In this document: positions 54,141 to 64,000 of the stretch, piece by piece
Layout: the number at the start of each line of letters is the position of its first letter
Numbering within the stretch: position 1 is the first letter of the stretch
DNA from: Anthopleura xanthogrammica
Lineage: Eukaryota; Cnidaria; Anthozoa; Actiniaria; Actiniidae
DNA length: 64,000 nt
Assembly: GCA_964019055.1 (NCBI GenBank)
Contig: OZ025206.1
Coordinates: 23,028,578-23,092,577, forward strand
Reading direction: 5' to 3'
Notes under the pieces: generated by a model
Told to the model about the DNA's origin: nothing
What the model saw: only the letters and a program-made list of their open reading frames with translations
Databases searched by the model: none
Program-made: the position numbers and the translations under genes

Positions 54141-54426
54141 TTAGTTAAGAATTAACCATGGGTTATTTAGTAACTTTTATAGCTGTTTTTATTTATCATT
54201 TTGTTGTTTTTCATTTTGAATTATTCCCATATATCTATAGATTTTTATGAACTTTGTTCATATTTATATGTATTTTCCTTTTTAATACATTTTTATTAAT
54301 TATATAGAATTAGCTTAGATTTACTGTATATATAATTTTATAAATCATTCCCCCCCCCCCTACAATTGTAAAGCTTTTGGTAATTTAATAAAAAAACTAA
54401 TTGGTAATTGCCGCTATATCAATAAA

Positions 54427-54427
<1 letters not shown>

Positions 54428-54482
<55 letters not shown>
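54428..54482. repeat. (TTA)n microsatellite, LINE tail
   Basis: About 18 TTA units after an AATAAAG, in the position expected for the 3' tail of the LINE fragment at 53550. Confidence 0.9.
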
Positions 54483-54484
<2 letters not shown>

Positions 54485-54624
54485 TGGCGGCTAGTTGGGA
54501 GAAAATATATTCCGTATTAGTCGTAGTCGGGAAGAAAGATTTTGCCTTGAGTATGCTTAAAATCTCTATTTCAAGTATATTTCAGTGGAATTTAATCGAA
54601 AATATCAAATATTCTATCATTTCT

Positions 54625-54723
54625 ATCATTCTATCAGGAACGAAAATCTGGAACTCATTACCTGAAGAACTGAAAAACTCACAAACTGTTGACATCTTTA
54701 AGTACTGTTTAATAAATGAGTAG
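54625..54723 (+). pseudogene. LINE C-terminal scrap
   Basis: SGTKIWNSLPEELKNSQTVD and FKYCLINE match the usual last residues of LINE polyproteins. Upstream similarity is lost. Confidence 0.65.
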
Positions 54724-55157
54724 AAGTGTTTTATCATTTTTTAGACCTGATAAAACACGATGTACGAGTTTATTGAACTACTTATAAAACGTCTTGGTGT
54801 ATACATTCATGTTCTACTAAAATTTTAAAGATAAAATTGAATTTGGCTGAGAAAATTGGAGTTAAAGTTTATGCAAATCAGGACGATTTTGTATCAGATA
54901 TTTATAAAGCTCATGAATAAATAATGAGGAAAACACAATAGAAATCAATGTCCGTGGAGGAGGTTGTATATCTGATACAACACGGCCACTCATATTGTAT
55001 ATATTACTTATTTTAGGCCTTTAGTATGGTTTGTTCTTAATTTATTTTTTCTCTACCTATTTAACAATTTTTTTTCTCTATATTTTATCTTGGTTATATA
55101 TTAGCATATATTTAAATTTGTAAAATTCATTGAGTTTTTGAAATGCGTTTTTAAGAA

Positions 55158-55184
55158 ATAAAGTATTATAACTATTATTATTAC

Positions 55185-55216
<32 letters not shown>
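55158..55216. repeat. (ATT)n microsatellite
   Basis: Interrupted ATT repeat, probably the tail of the LINE scrap at 54625. Confidence 0.85.
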
Positions 55217-55217
<1 letters not shown>

Positions 55218-55532
55218 TAACTTTAATTTACAACACTGACTGGATCCCGAAAGAACTGACGCAATATCATGGAATGTTATTAAAGCCAACACATGTTTCT
55301 TTATTCTGCGTAAAATTCATTTTATTTGCTTGTTTTGATCGCCATTGAGACGACCGAGAGTAAAGTATTAAATTTGCGCTTTTAATTTGAAATTGTGACT
55401 TTTACTCTACTGATACTGTTTCTCAAAAACTAGCCAATAGATATTTTTCTATTTTTTGTTATTTTAAATTCAACCCTTGTTCTATAAGCTATATTAATTT
55501 CAAAGGCACTGAAGCTTTCTAAGGTTGCTTGA

Positions 55533-57338
55533 TCCAGTGATTCTCGTAAATTGTTTCAAGCAACTAAGCGTCTTCTTTTTAAGGCACAACGACTGTCCTT
55601 TCCTGATTACAAGGATAATAACCAACTTGCTAATGATCTTGGAGAGTTCTTCATACAGAAGATCGCCAAAATTCGTAGTGAACTTGATGTTTGTCCAACG
55701 ACCCACCATGAGCCTGACCTTTATGTCACTGACTCTCAAGTTAGTGAATTCACTTGCTTTGAACTGTTATCAGAAGATGATGTTCTTAGCCTGCTTTCTT
55801 CTTTACCGAAGAAGTCGTGTACGCTGGACCCCATGCCTACATATTTGCTCATACGCTGTATTCCAACTATTTTACCAGTAATAACCACCATGATCAACAT
55901 GTCTCTTCAGCAGAACTGCTTCCCAGATGTATGGAAAGAAGCAATAGTACAACCAAGACTGAAGAAAGTAGAGCTTGACACTTCTTTTGGTAACCTTCGT
56001 CCTGTCAGCAACCTTGTCTATGTATCTAAACTTACTGAAAAAGCAGTATTTCAACAACTTCATAAGCACATGGCCAGTAATAACCTCTATCCAACACTGC
56101 AGTCAGCATATCGCAAAAATCACAGCACGGAGACTTCATTACTGAAAGTGTTCAACGACATCCTGCTTGATATGAACAGTCAGAACGTCATATTGCTAGT
56201 ATTCCTGGACCTGAGCGCTGCATTCGATACTATTGACCACGATATTCTTATAGCGCGTCTCAATTCAAACCTTGGCATTTCAGAACCTGCTCTATCGTGG
56301 TTCAAGGAGTACCTCTCTGGCCGAAGTCAACGTGTCTCTATCAACGGATGTATATCTAAGAAGTTCAGCATCACAAGCGGTGTGCCTCAAGGAAGCTGTC
56401 TAGGGCCTCTCCTCTTTATCATTTACGCCAGTGATCTGTTTAAGATTCTAAACAAACACTCAGTTAAAGCTCATGCTTATGCAGATGACAGCCAACTGTA
56501 TCTCTCGTTCAAACCAGGAAGCATGGTTAACCAAAATGAAGCTACGGATACTATGACGAACTGCATCAGAGATATTCAAGGATGGATGACATGCAGCAAA
56601 TTGAAAATGAATGATGGGAAGACAGAGTTCATGATCATTGGCACGCGACAGCAAGTGTCCAAGCAATCAATAGAGCAGCTCACTGTTGGCAATTCTTCAA
56701 TCAAGCCATCATCTTCTTTCAGGAATCTTGGAACTATTTTTGACACTAACTTATCCTTAGATAAGCAGATAGCAAGCATATGCAAATCTTCTTTTTATTA
56801 TCTATATAATATTAGAAAGATCAGGAAATTCCTATCTCCTGATTCTTGCGCTACTCTAGTCAATGCTTTCATAACCTGTCGCATAGATTACTGTAATAGC
56901 TTATACTATGGGCTACCTGGTTATCAAATAGCTAAACTGCAACGCATACAGAATGCTGCCGCTCGTTTAGTGTCTTTGACCCCGCGCTTTTCGCATATTA
57001 CTCCTGTCTTAGCTGATCTCCACTGGCTACCAGTGAGATTTAGAATACGCTTTAAGATACTTATTTTCGCTTTTAAGGCTATCCACGGTCTTGCTCCTAG
57101 TTATTTATCTGATCTAATTTCTATCAAAAATCAGTCTAGTTATAATCTTAGGTCTAATAATGAGCTTCTATTAGCACCTCTACCGACTAAGCTTCGACCT
57201 ACTCTTGGTGGTAGGACTTTTTCATATGCTGCGCCAGTAGAATGGAACTCTTTACCATCTAGTATTAGGCATATTACATCATTAGCTACTTTTAAAGAAC
57301 ACTTGAAGACATATTTTTATAGGAAAGCCTTTTTATAG
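55533..57338 (+). CDS. LINE (CR1/Jockey-like) reverse transcriptase, 5'-truncated but open
   Basis: Open for about 600 codons from a stop at 55530. The RT copies the element's RNA at a nicked target. Motifs, counted from 55551: FLDLSAAFD (Asp220), SGVPQGSCLGPLLF (276-289), YADD (310-313), then the conserved tail LQRIQNAAARL, LHWLPVRFRI and FSYAAPVEWNSLPS, ending KAFL. The apurinic endonuclease and ORF1 are missing, so it is a dead-on-arrival copy without a start codon of its own. The 3' UTR ends in ATT repeats at about 57416-57430. Confidence 0.93.
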   Translation, partial: SSDSRKLFQATKRLLFKAQRLSFPDYKDNNQLANDLGEFFIQKIAKIRSELDVCPTTHHEPDLYVTDSQVSEFTCFELLSEDDVLSLLSSLPKKSCTLDPMPTYLLIRCIPTILPVITTMINMSLQQNCFPDVWKEAIVQPRLKKVELDTSFGNLRPVSNLVYVSKLTEKAVFQQLHKHMASNNLYPTLQSAYRKNHSTETSLLKVFNDILLDMNSQNVILLVFLDLSAAFDTIDHDILIARLNSNLGISEPALSWFKEYLSGRSQRVSINGCISKKFSITSGVPQGSCLGPLLFIIYASDLFKILNKHSVKAHAYADDSQLYLSFKPGSMVNQNEATDTMTNCIRDIQGWMTCSKLKMNDGKTEFMIIGTRQQVSKQSIEQLTVGNSSIKPSSSFRNLGTIFDTNLSLDKQIASICKSSFYYLYNIRKIRKFLSPDSCATLVNAFITCRIDYCNSLYYGLPGYQIAKLQRIQNAAARLVSLTPRFSHITPVLADLHWLPVRFRIRFKILIFAFKAIHGLAPSYLSDLISIKNQSSYNLRSNNELLLAPLPTKLRPTLGGRTFSYAAPVEWNSLPSSIRHITSLATFKEHLKTYFYRKAFL

Positions 57339-57649
57339 CGTTTATGACTATGATTTATTATTTTTGTATTCAGCGCAGATGAACATTTCATGCTAATTTG
57401 CGCTTTATAAGTGTAATTATTATTATTATTAAAAAATCCTTAAACCTTGCTATATTTGCATTTACTACTCGGCGTTACGTTGTTGGCTTTGTCAATGCAT
57501 GCGCGCACTGGCGCTTGATCGTTTAAAATTGTGTGAGACCTTTACTCACTAGACTTTTAAAAGGTTAAAGATTATGATCAGGATCAACATTAAATGAAAC
57601 TAGAATCGACGAATAGTGCGAATAGTCGCTAATAGTCACGGCAAATACT

Positions 57650-58231
57650 AAATAGCAAATAGCAAATAGCAGATAGCAAATAGCAAATAGCAAATAGCAA
57701 ATCAGTAGCAAATAGCAAATAGCAAATAGCAAATAGCAAATAGCAAATAGCAAATAGCAAATAGCAAATAGCAAATAGCAAATAGCAAATAGCAAATAGC
57801 AAATAGCAAATAGCAAATAGCAAATAGCAAATAGCAAATAGCAAATAGCAAATAGCAAATAGCAAATAGCAAATAGCAAATAGCAAATAGCAAATAGCAA
57901 ATAGCAAATAGCAAATAGCAAATAGCAAATAGCAAATAGCAAATAGCAAATAGCAAATAGCAAATAGCAAATAGCAAATAGCAAATAGCAAATAGCAAAT
58001 AGCAAATAGCAAATAGCAAATAGCAAATAGCAAATAGGAAATAGCAAATAGCAAATAGCAAATAGCAAATAGCAAATAGCAAATAGCAAATAGCAAATAG
58101 CAAATAGCAAATAGCAAATAGCAAATAGCAAATAGCAAATAGCAAATAGCAAATAGCAAATAGCAAATAGCAAATAGCAAATAGCAAATAGCAAATAGCA
58201 AATAGCAAATAGCAAATAGCAAATAGCAAAT
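57650..58231. repeat. Heptanucleotide satellite (AATAGCA)n, about 83 units
   Basis: AGCAAAT repeats with almost no variation; exceptions are near 57703 (CAGTAGC) and 58037 (AGGAAAT). Since seven is not a multiple of three, all three minus-strand frames are open with the same LLFAICY peptide. It is not a gene. Confidence 0.97.
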
Positions 58232-58234
58232 ATA

Positions 58235-58945
58235 ATAGTCAGGTAATCTGCAGCCAGCGAAAAAAATTCTGCACGTAAATTTCGTTTCGAGAAATCGGTG
58301 AGAAACGTAAAAACGACTTTTTAAAAAATGAATCCCCCATCTTAGGGACCATTTTGGTCACGTTTTTTTCGGGAATTTGTGGTTTAAAAGACGGTTAAAT
58401 CGTGGTTTAAAGTGTGTTGTGTTGTTCAAGATGGCTGCTGTACTTTCCTCCCTTGTTAAATTATATTGACACAAATCCACACGTAGGATACCATAGGGGA
58501 ATTATATAGGAAAACAAAGGCGCTCGCGGAAAATAATGTTCTAGTACATTTTTTACTGATTTTTTTGCTCGTTCGTATTATAAGGGAAATTAAAATAAAA
58601 GATAATTAAATGCGATTTTTTCCCCCATTTTATTTTCACCTTTTACTTTTATCTAAATTGGGCTCCCTGTGAATACAGCTTTTCAATGTATTTCCTGCCA
58701 AAAACATCCGGAGTTTTATTGATAATTATGATTGGACAAAATTCTGCCAATCGCAAGCTTTGTTAGAACAAAAATTAGTCTCCAGGCTCTTGCAAAAATT
58801 GCAAAAAAAGGCCTGGTTGATTTGTGAAAACATACGTGAAGTAACGCGTGTTTTAGAACCTCAAATTCGCAAAAAAAGCAATCTATAATCTATAAAATTG
58901 ACAAATTTAAAATTTCGGATTGAGCTTAGAAGAAATATATTATGA
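58235..58945. other. Intergenic, nothing recognised
   Basis: AT-rich unique sequence without supported features. Confidence 0.35.
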
Positions 58946-58952
58946 ATTGACC

Positions 58953-59096
58953 GCTTCGTATGCAAATTGCCCATTTCAGACCACATTCCCTTGAGAAATA
59001 TTCTTTTGTCAAAATATTTACAAATAAAACAATCAGCTCCCAAAAGTGGCATAACATGGTCTGAAATAGGCACAACGAACGACGAAGCTAAAGAAA
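58953..59096. mobile_element. Palindromic MITE, family E, copy 2
   Basis: GCTTCGTATGCAAATTGCCC, CATTTCAGACCAC and the mirrored ATGGTCTGAAATAGGCAC correspond to the copy at 20221-20377. It is more diverged. Confidence 0.8.
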
Positions 59097-59231
59097 TCCA
59101 TTCTGGGCATTTTTTTCAAAAATAGTACGGAAAATGACAAATAGTGCGGAAAACAGTGCTTTATAGTTATTGCATGTGCAGCTTTCATAATCAAAGATGA
59201 TGTACTTGTATGTTATGTAATTGTTAATAAT

Positions 59232-59713
59232 TAGGGACCTTAAGCACCAGGACGGGAGGACGAGGACGGCGACGTAAAGTTCGAGAAAGGACTAGGTCGA
59301 GATCGCCGTCGGTTTTCACACAACGTAACACTTAAGTACCAAGGACGGGAAAACAAGTAAAAGTTCACCGAATCAAAATACTAACGTGAAGCCAGAGCAC
59401 GTTTTGAAGACGGTTTTTCGTGCGCGCGCCGTCGTCCTTGCTGCTGCAGTCCTCGCTAGAACGTAAAAAAGCAACAAGTGACGTTCTGGAGAGGACGGCA
59501 ACGGCAAGGACGACGGCGCGCACTCGAAAAACCGCTTTGAAAACGTGCTGGCATCATCGTCCACCATCACTGTCCGCTCCTGTCGTGGATCTTTTAAGAT
59601 CCTTAAAAGGTCTCTAATGTTACGTCACGAGAGGACCGACGGCGTTCTCGACCTAGTCCTTGCTCGGACTTGACGCCGTCCTCGCCCTCCCGTCCTGGTG
59701 CTTAAGGTCCCTA
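59232..59713. mobile_element. Long foldback element (TAGGGACCTTAAGC ends)
   Basis: TAGGGACCTTAAGCACCAGG and mirrored GGTGCTTAAGGTCCCTA lead arms of about 90 bp. A second inverted pair lies inside (GCACGTTTTGAAGACGGTTTTT near 59397 against AAACCGCTTTGAAAACGTGC near 59529). GC-rich compared with its surroundings. Non-coding. Confidence 0.9.
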
Positions 59714-60007
59714 TTGTTTTATTGATACATCAGTGACGTGGCTTACATTGTTAATAACATATCTTCATGAAACACTCGTTTCTGATTGGCTGGTTGGTTA
59801 TGATTTGTTTCTAAATTCTGTGCAATTAGTATTTTAATTATCATTCTGGTCCGTTCAATGGTACAATAACACTAGTGCTCAGGGAACTATAAAAGCTGGA
59901 TCCTAAAGTCAAGTATCAGACATTGCGTTATCTAGTCGTCACGCAATAAAAAAATTCTAGCGGTACGCATGAAATAAAAATTATAATCTTTTCCTCTTTC
60001 TCAGTAA

Positions 60008-61785
60008 TTAAGGTAGATTGGTTTTTTTAGTTGTGAGGTAAATTTTTCCTATTTTTGATTGTTGTAGAAATGATTTAGGAGCAATGTTTCATTCTTAAAC
60101 GCGCGTAAACTTTGAAGATATGTACGGCAAATGTAAACATTAAAGCATATGTAGCGCAAAATTTCTCAATATTTAATGGATATTTTTTACGCGCTCTTGA
60201 AAAAACCCAAGCAAATTTTTACAACCCGTGTTAGAATGTGTTCTGAATATTGTATATCCTGATTTTTATCTTTATTGGAGAATAGCCGCATGTAGAAAAA
60301 CCATTTTAAAAATGTGAACTAAAACCAAGTCAATCAGTAAGATGGAAAGTTCCCTCACGAAGACGTGTTTGTTCACTCTTAAATTTATTGAATTCAAACA
60401 CAAAACCGACATGTATAGAGAGTAAAACATGTATTCTATCAAAGTCCAGTGTGAGATTGCCTATAAATTTGCTGCTTTTTTACTGAGAAAACGTTTTTGT
60501 GACCCTATAATTATCGCTGTTACGACAGCTATTTTTAGACCGGCGACAAGCCGAAATCGATTTTTTCGATTTCTTCGCGGAATTGCCCATGTTTCGAGGA
60601 ATAAACCTCACTACATTTCAAAACTCACTGAAACCTTTCTACAAACCAAAAATGAAGGTATTTCATTTTTTGACTGTGGCCGCGAATTTTCGATTTCGCT
60701 CGAAATTTCTGGGCAATGGCTCTTAAGTGCATGAGACACCTTCTGGACCTTGCCTGGTGTCCCCTTGTTGTGCGTCTACTGAATAGTGGTATGATTACTG
60801 TGTAATCAAACCATCTACATCTACTTCTGTCTGTTTAATAAAGGGTGTTTGATTAATAAGGGATCTGTTTAATAAAGGTATAACTGTATATGTTTTCTGT
60901 GTTTCCTAGATGGAGGAATGGTACATTCACCTTCTAAACCAGCCTGCCAACAATTGGCAGTAATACATCCAGGAAAAAGGGCATAAAAGACAAGAAAGAC
61001 ATGAATAAAAAGGGAAAAAGCAGAACCAGGTTGTCCAAGGGGGACATTGGGACTCCTGAAAATGTTCAGTAAGTATAAGGGAATCATTTGTTTATTTGCC
61101 TCTCATTGGGTTTGATTCTTGGACCACTGTCCGGTTTGCTCAATTGGTATAGTCTTTTGGGTGTACGTGTTTCGAGTCCAGTTAGGCCGGACTAACACTC
61201 AGGGTCGTAAAATAACTATACTTGTACTAAGTAAGGGTTAGAGAATAAACGCGAGTGCTTTATGGGATTTAGAGCTCTGAGCATTGATAGAAAGCCACGA
61301 GGGCGAAGGTGCTACCTTTGTAATTAAATCTGCAAAATTATTGGTAAAATTAATTAGGACCTTCACGTGGCTTGGATGACTGCATTAATGGCACTCCGAT
61401 CTCATCCCTAATCAACCATAGCGATGTGAAAAGAGGACCACGATTTTATTAGTTTAATAAATGTCAAAAGTTATCCTCTAAAAGCAAAGTTGATTCATGG
61501 ATTTTATCTATTTTTGGCAATGTTTGTCAGAAGAGCCATATGGGTCTATCGATCCTTTGGTTTGAGGGTTTTCCTGGCTATTTGAAATAATATGCACATC
61601 TCTGAGATTCACATTAAGCTTAAAATTATTACTCTACAATATCCATGATTACTAATGCGAATAATAATCTTACCTCTTAAAATGAAAAAAAAAGAAGTTT
61701 TTTCTTGACATATTAAGAGCCAATGTCAGGAAAAACAGACAAAATCGAGAAATTCTGGCCACAACTCAAAAATCAATCTACCTTC
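60008..61785. mobile_element. Candidate DNA transposon with ends of about 25 bp
   Basis: AAGGTAGATTGGTTTTTTTA and its imperfect reverse complement (AAAAATCAATCTACCTT) face each other 1.78 kb apart. A 101-codon plus-strand frame (60429-60734) inside has no recognised domain, and a SINE-like A/B-box stretch lies near 61136-61175. No clear target duplication. Weak support. Confidence 0.3.
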
Positions 61786-62104
61786 ATTTTGGCTCTATTG
61801 GTAGATGTTAGTGAGTTTTAAAAGGTCCTGGGTTGATTTTTCAAAATACGAAGTAGTTTTCGAATTATACGAGAAAATCGATTTCTCAGCCTCGAGACCC
61901 AAAATCAGCTGTCTGAGGAGCCGAAAACGGTCCATCACGAAAAGTCTGTCGCTTGAGCAAAAAGTTTACAAATCTTGCAAAACAAACACTTAATTCGATA
62001 AAATAGGTATTTCTCATCTTATAACTCGCAATTGTTTAGTTCTAAATGATAACTTTGATCCTTAAAAACACTGTCTTTGAAGAGCGATTTTTACCTGGCC
62101 GATC

Positions 62105-62695
62105 TTTGACGTTTTACCGCATAAAGACGAAATAATCAAAATATCAAAAATCGCTCACACCCTTTTTTTATCAATACTTCTCCATGCTTCTTGCCAAATT
62201 TCACTGAAATTGAACAAAACCACATACCCTATTAATTCATTTAAATAGAGGGAATTGTAGTAAAAACGATGGTAGAGATTTTAAGCTTTAAAGATTTGGG
62301 AGAGTTTCACACCTCGTTAAGACGTCTGTCAACATAGTGATACCGCCAGCCAACCAAAAACAAGGAACAACGGGACCAACGGAGTGTTGACAAACACTTC
62401 GAACTACGCGGGAAATGATCTAAAAATCGAACACTTCGTTTCTCCGGTAAACATTTGATAAAGACACAAGAAGAATGTAAAATTCCCAAAGGTATCGAAA
62501 GTATAGTGTATTCAAGACGCAAACGAAATCAGAAAGCGCCAGAGTTTCGAAGCGTGGTAGGACACGAATTTCATCACGCGGGAAAATCCAAAGAGTAACC
62601 GACTCAAGTATAATAGGATTAACGAGGGTCACGACGCCTTCGGTTTAGATTTATTTTCCCTTCATATCATGTTCTTTTAAAATAACTAGCGAACT
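62105..62695 (-). repeat. Dispersed repeat of about 590 bp, copy 2 (inverted)
   Basis: Reverse-complement match to 9100-9690 over nearly its whole length, including the conserved 71-codon frame (62307-62522). Ends near AACGTCAAAGATCGG at one side. Confidence 0.7.
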
Positions 62696-62963
62696 TTTAA
62701 ACATTTCGAGAAAAAAAATTTTCAAAAAGAAAGATTAATGTAGAAACTTTTAATTAGTGAAATAAATTTTTTTTAGAAACATTTTACCCGCGAAGGTCTC
62801 CAGTAACCTTAATCCTGATATTTTTCTGGAGTTATACATAGAGATTACTTCATGGAAAGTGCGCGCGTACGGTTTTTATTCACGAGTTGTGAAGTATCAT
62901 AAAACGAACAAGCGAGTCTTCGAGCAGTAAGATTATTACTTAATGCCGACCTCTTTTCCCACT

Positions 62964-63110
62964 CAATTGATCTTTTTCAAAAACTCTCAGTACTACCTAT
63001 ATACTAAGTGTATACATGGTCTTGCACCTGATTGTCTCACAAATCTCATAAGTCAACCACGTCATCATTATGCAACTAGAGGGGTATCTAACCTTAAAGT
63101 GTATATCAGC
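62964..63110 (+). pseudogene. Short LINE fragment
   Basis: Reads YTKCIHGLAPDCLTNLI then HHYATRGVSNLKV, the post-RT segment of a LINE. Confidence 0.6.
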
Positions 63111-63114
63111 CTTA

Positions 63115-64000
63115 TTTTTTTTTTCGTTTTCATATATTTATATAGTGTAGAATAAAAATCCAATTTTTTTTGAATTGCGTGTCTCCTTCCCCCTCAAATT
63201 AGGCTTGAAAGTGTCAGGTCTAACCACGCCCCTGCCGCTTGGCCGTGTTTTCGGAGTCTCAAGTAGACTGGCACTAGCTTGAGTGTGACGTAAATTCCAG
63301 AACACTTTTTTTATTTTTTTATTTTTTTACAATTTTTTTATTAAGCAAATAAGATGTTTATTATAATGAATACGGGTATACATGGAAAGTTAAACAACAC
63401 GCTTACAGTTAACAAGAAAAATTAAAAAAGAAAAAAAAAAGAGAAAAAGAAAAAATATATATATTGAATTAATTCAAATAAATTCAAGGAGTTTGTTCCA
63501 TTTATTGTAATAAAAGCCTAGTTTTTCTTTTTCAGTAGCTATCCTTAATGCAATATGATAAATAATTTTAACTTTATTTAAGAAGGCAACGTAGGTGACA
63601 ATTTTAAGTTTGTTAAGAGCGACTGTCTGTAAAAATCGAGAATCGTTCGACAGTTGTAAAAAATTTGATTTCTCTATACTTTGCCCAAAAGACCCTTAGG
63701 GTAAACTATTTTCGAAAAAAATATTTAAAGGTTTGGCCGATTTTTATTTTTGGCGAAATCGAGAAAAGTTGAAATTCACGTCCGAGCGTGTCTGGCGGCC
63801 TTCGAAATGCGTGAAAAATGGTGCATCTTTGATAACCGCTCACGACCGATTGAAACCCCGTTCGAAATTGAAAAACTCACAACTGATTTATCTATTATTA
63901 ATCTATGAACAGACTTAATTTGAGCTATACAGACATTTTATTTCTTTTTATTTTCTTACTAAGGTAAGGGCACTTTGGAGCTGCTAGAGAAAACATCAAA
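63115..64000. other. Right edge, mostly non-coding
   Basis: On the minus strand 63660-63480 reads KLKIVTYVAFLNKVKIIYHI then FYYNKWNKLLEFI, like the end of another LINE class (Tx1/L1-type), followed by an A/T-rich tail near 63430. No host exon recognised. Confidence 0.35.

Noticed and set aside
57565..58229. Three overlapping frames of up to 216 codons
   Set aside because: Product of the 7-bp satellite; the same peptide in all frames.
60429..60734. 101-codon frame considered as transposase
   Set aside because: No DDE or zinc-finger motif visible.

Overview
The window is nuclear DNA of a eukaryote, and the content points to an anthozoan cnidarian, most likely a stony coral. It is AT-rich, has short exons with GT-AG introns, an intronless rhodopsin-type GPCR, an Ig/TIR receptor family member, and a dense, typically invertebrate load of palindromic MITEs, LINE fragments, a DIRS/Ngaro-type tyrosine-recombinase retroelement and many microsatellites. 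Family names come from recognising motifs; no database search was run.

Layout. 1.3-6.3 kb (+): the last 11 exons of ERCC3/XPB, the TFIIH helicase, entering from the left edge. 7.3-8.3 kb (-): a single-exon class A GPCR of 339 residues. 10.6-13.2 kb (-): a four-exon gene for a secreted protein with three Ig-like domains. 13.2-25.3 kb: repeat-rich DNA with three minisatellites (93, 20 and 57 bp units). 25.5-37.9 kb (+): an eight-exon gene for signal peptide, four Ig domains, a transmembrane helix and a TIR domain (about 626 residues), arranged like an IL-1 receptor family protein. 38-39.2 kb: a (CCACTA)n array split by a LINE fragment. 41.3-42.4 kb (+): a two-exon gene joining a SNAG repressor tag to six Fezf-like C2H2 zinc fingers. 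42.4-64 kb: no convincing host gene, but several LINE pieces, foldback elements, a 7-bp satellite and a tRNA-Asp-like pseudogene.

The centre of interest is the divergent Ig gene pair. The minus-strand gene is a paralogue of the first four exons of the plus-strand receptor and ends in a read-through tail with a nearby polyadenylation signal, so it may make a soluble decoy. The receptor copy carries a complete 4,780-bp tyrosine-recombinase retroelement (29623-34402) inside its fourth coding exon. The uninterrupted paralogue supplies the empty site and shows that insertion was exact, with no target duplication. The element's split repeats (98 bp and 158 bp) are identical between copies, so the insertion is probably young. 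All internal Ig exons are phase 1-1, so skipping exon 4 would keep the reading frame.

A second notable result is a set of three foldback elements (21.1, 35.8 and 45.1 kb) that begin and end in CCCGGG plus a poly-G run. Each is flanked by a different perfect 8-bp target-site duplication, and each is filled with short degenerate internal repeats.
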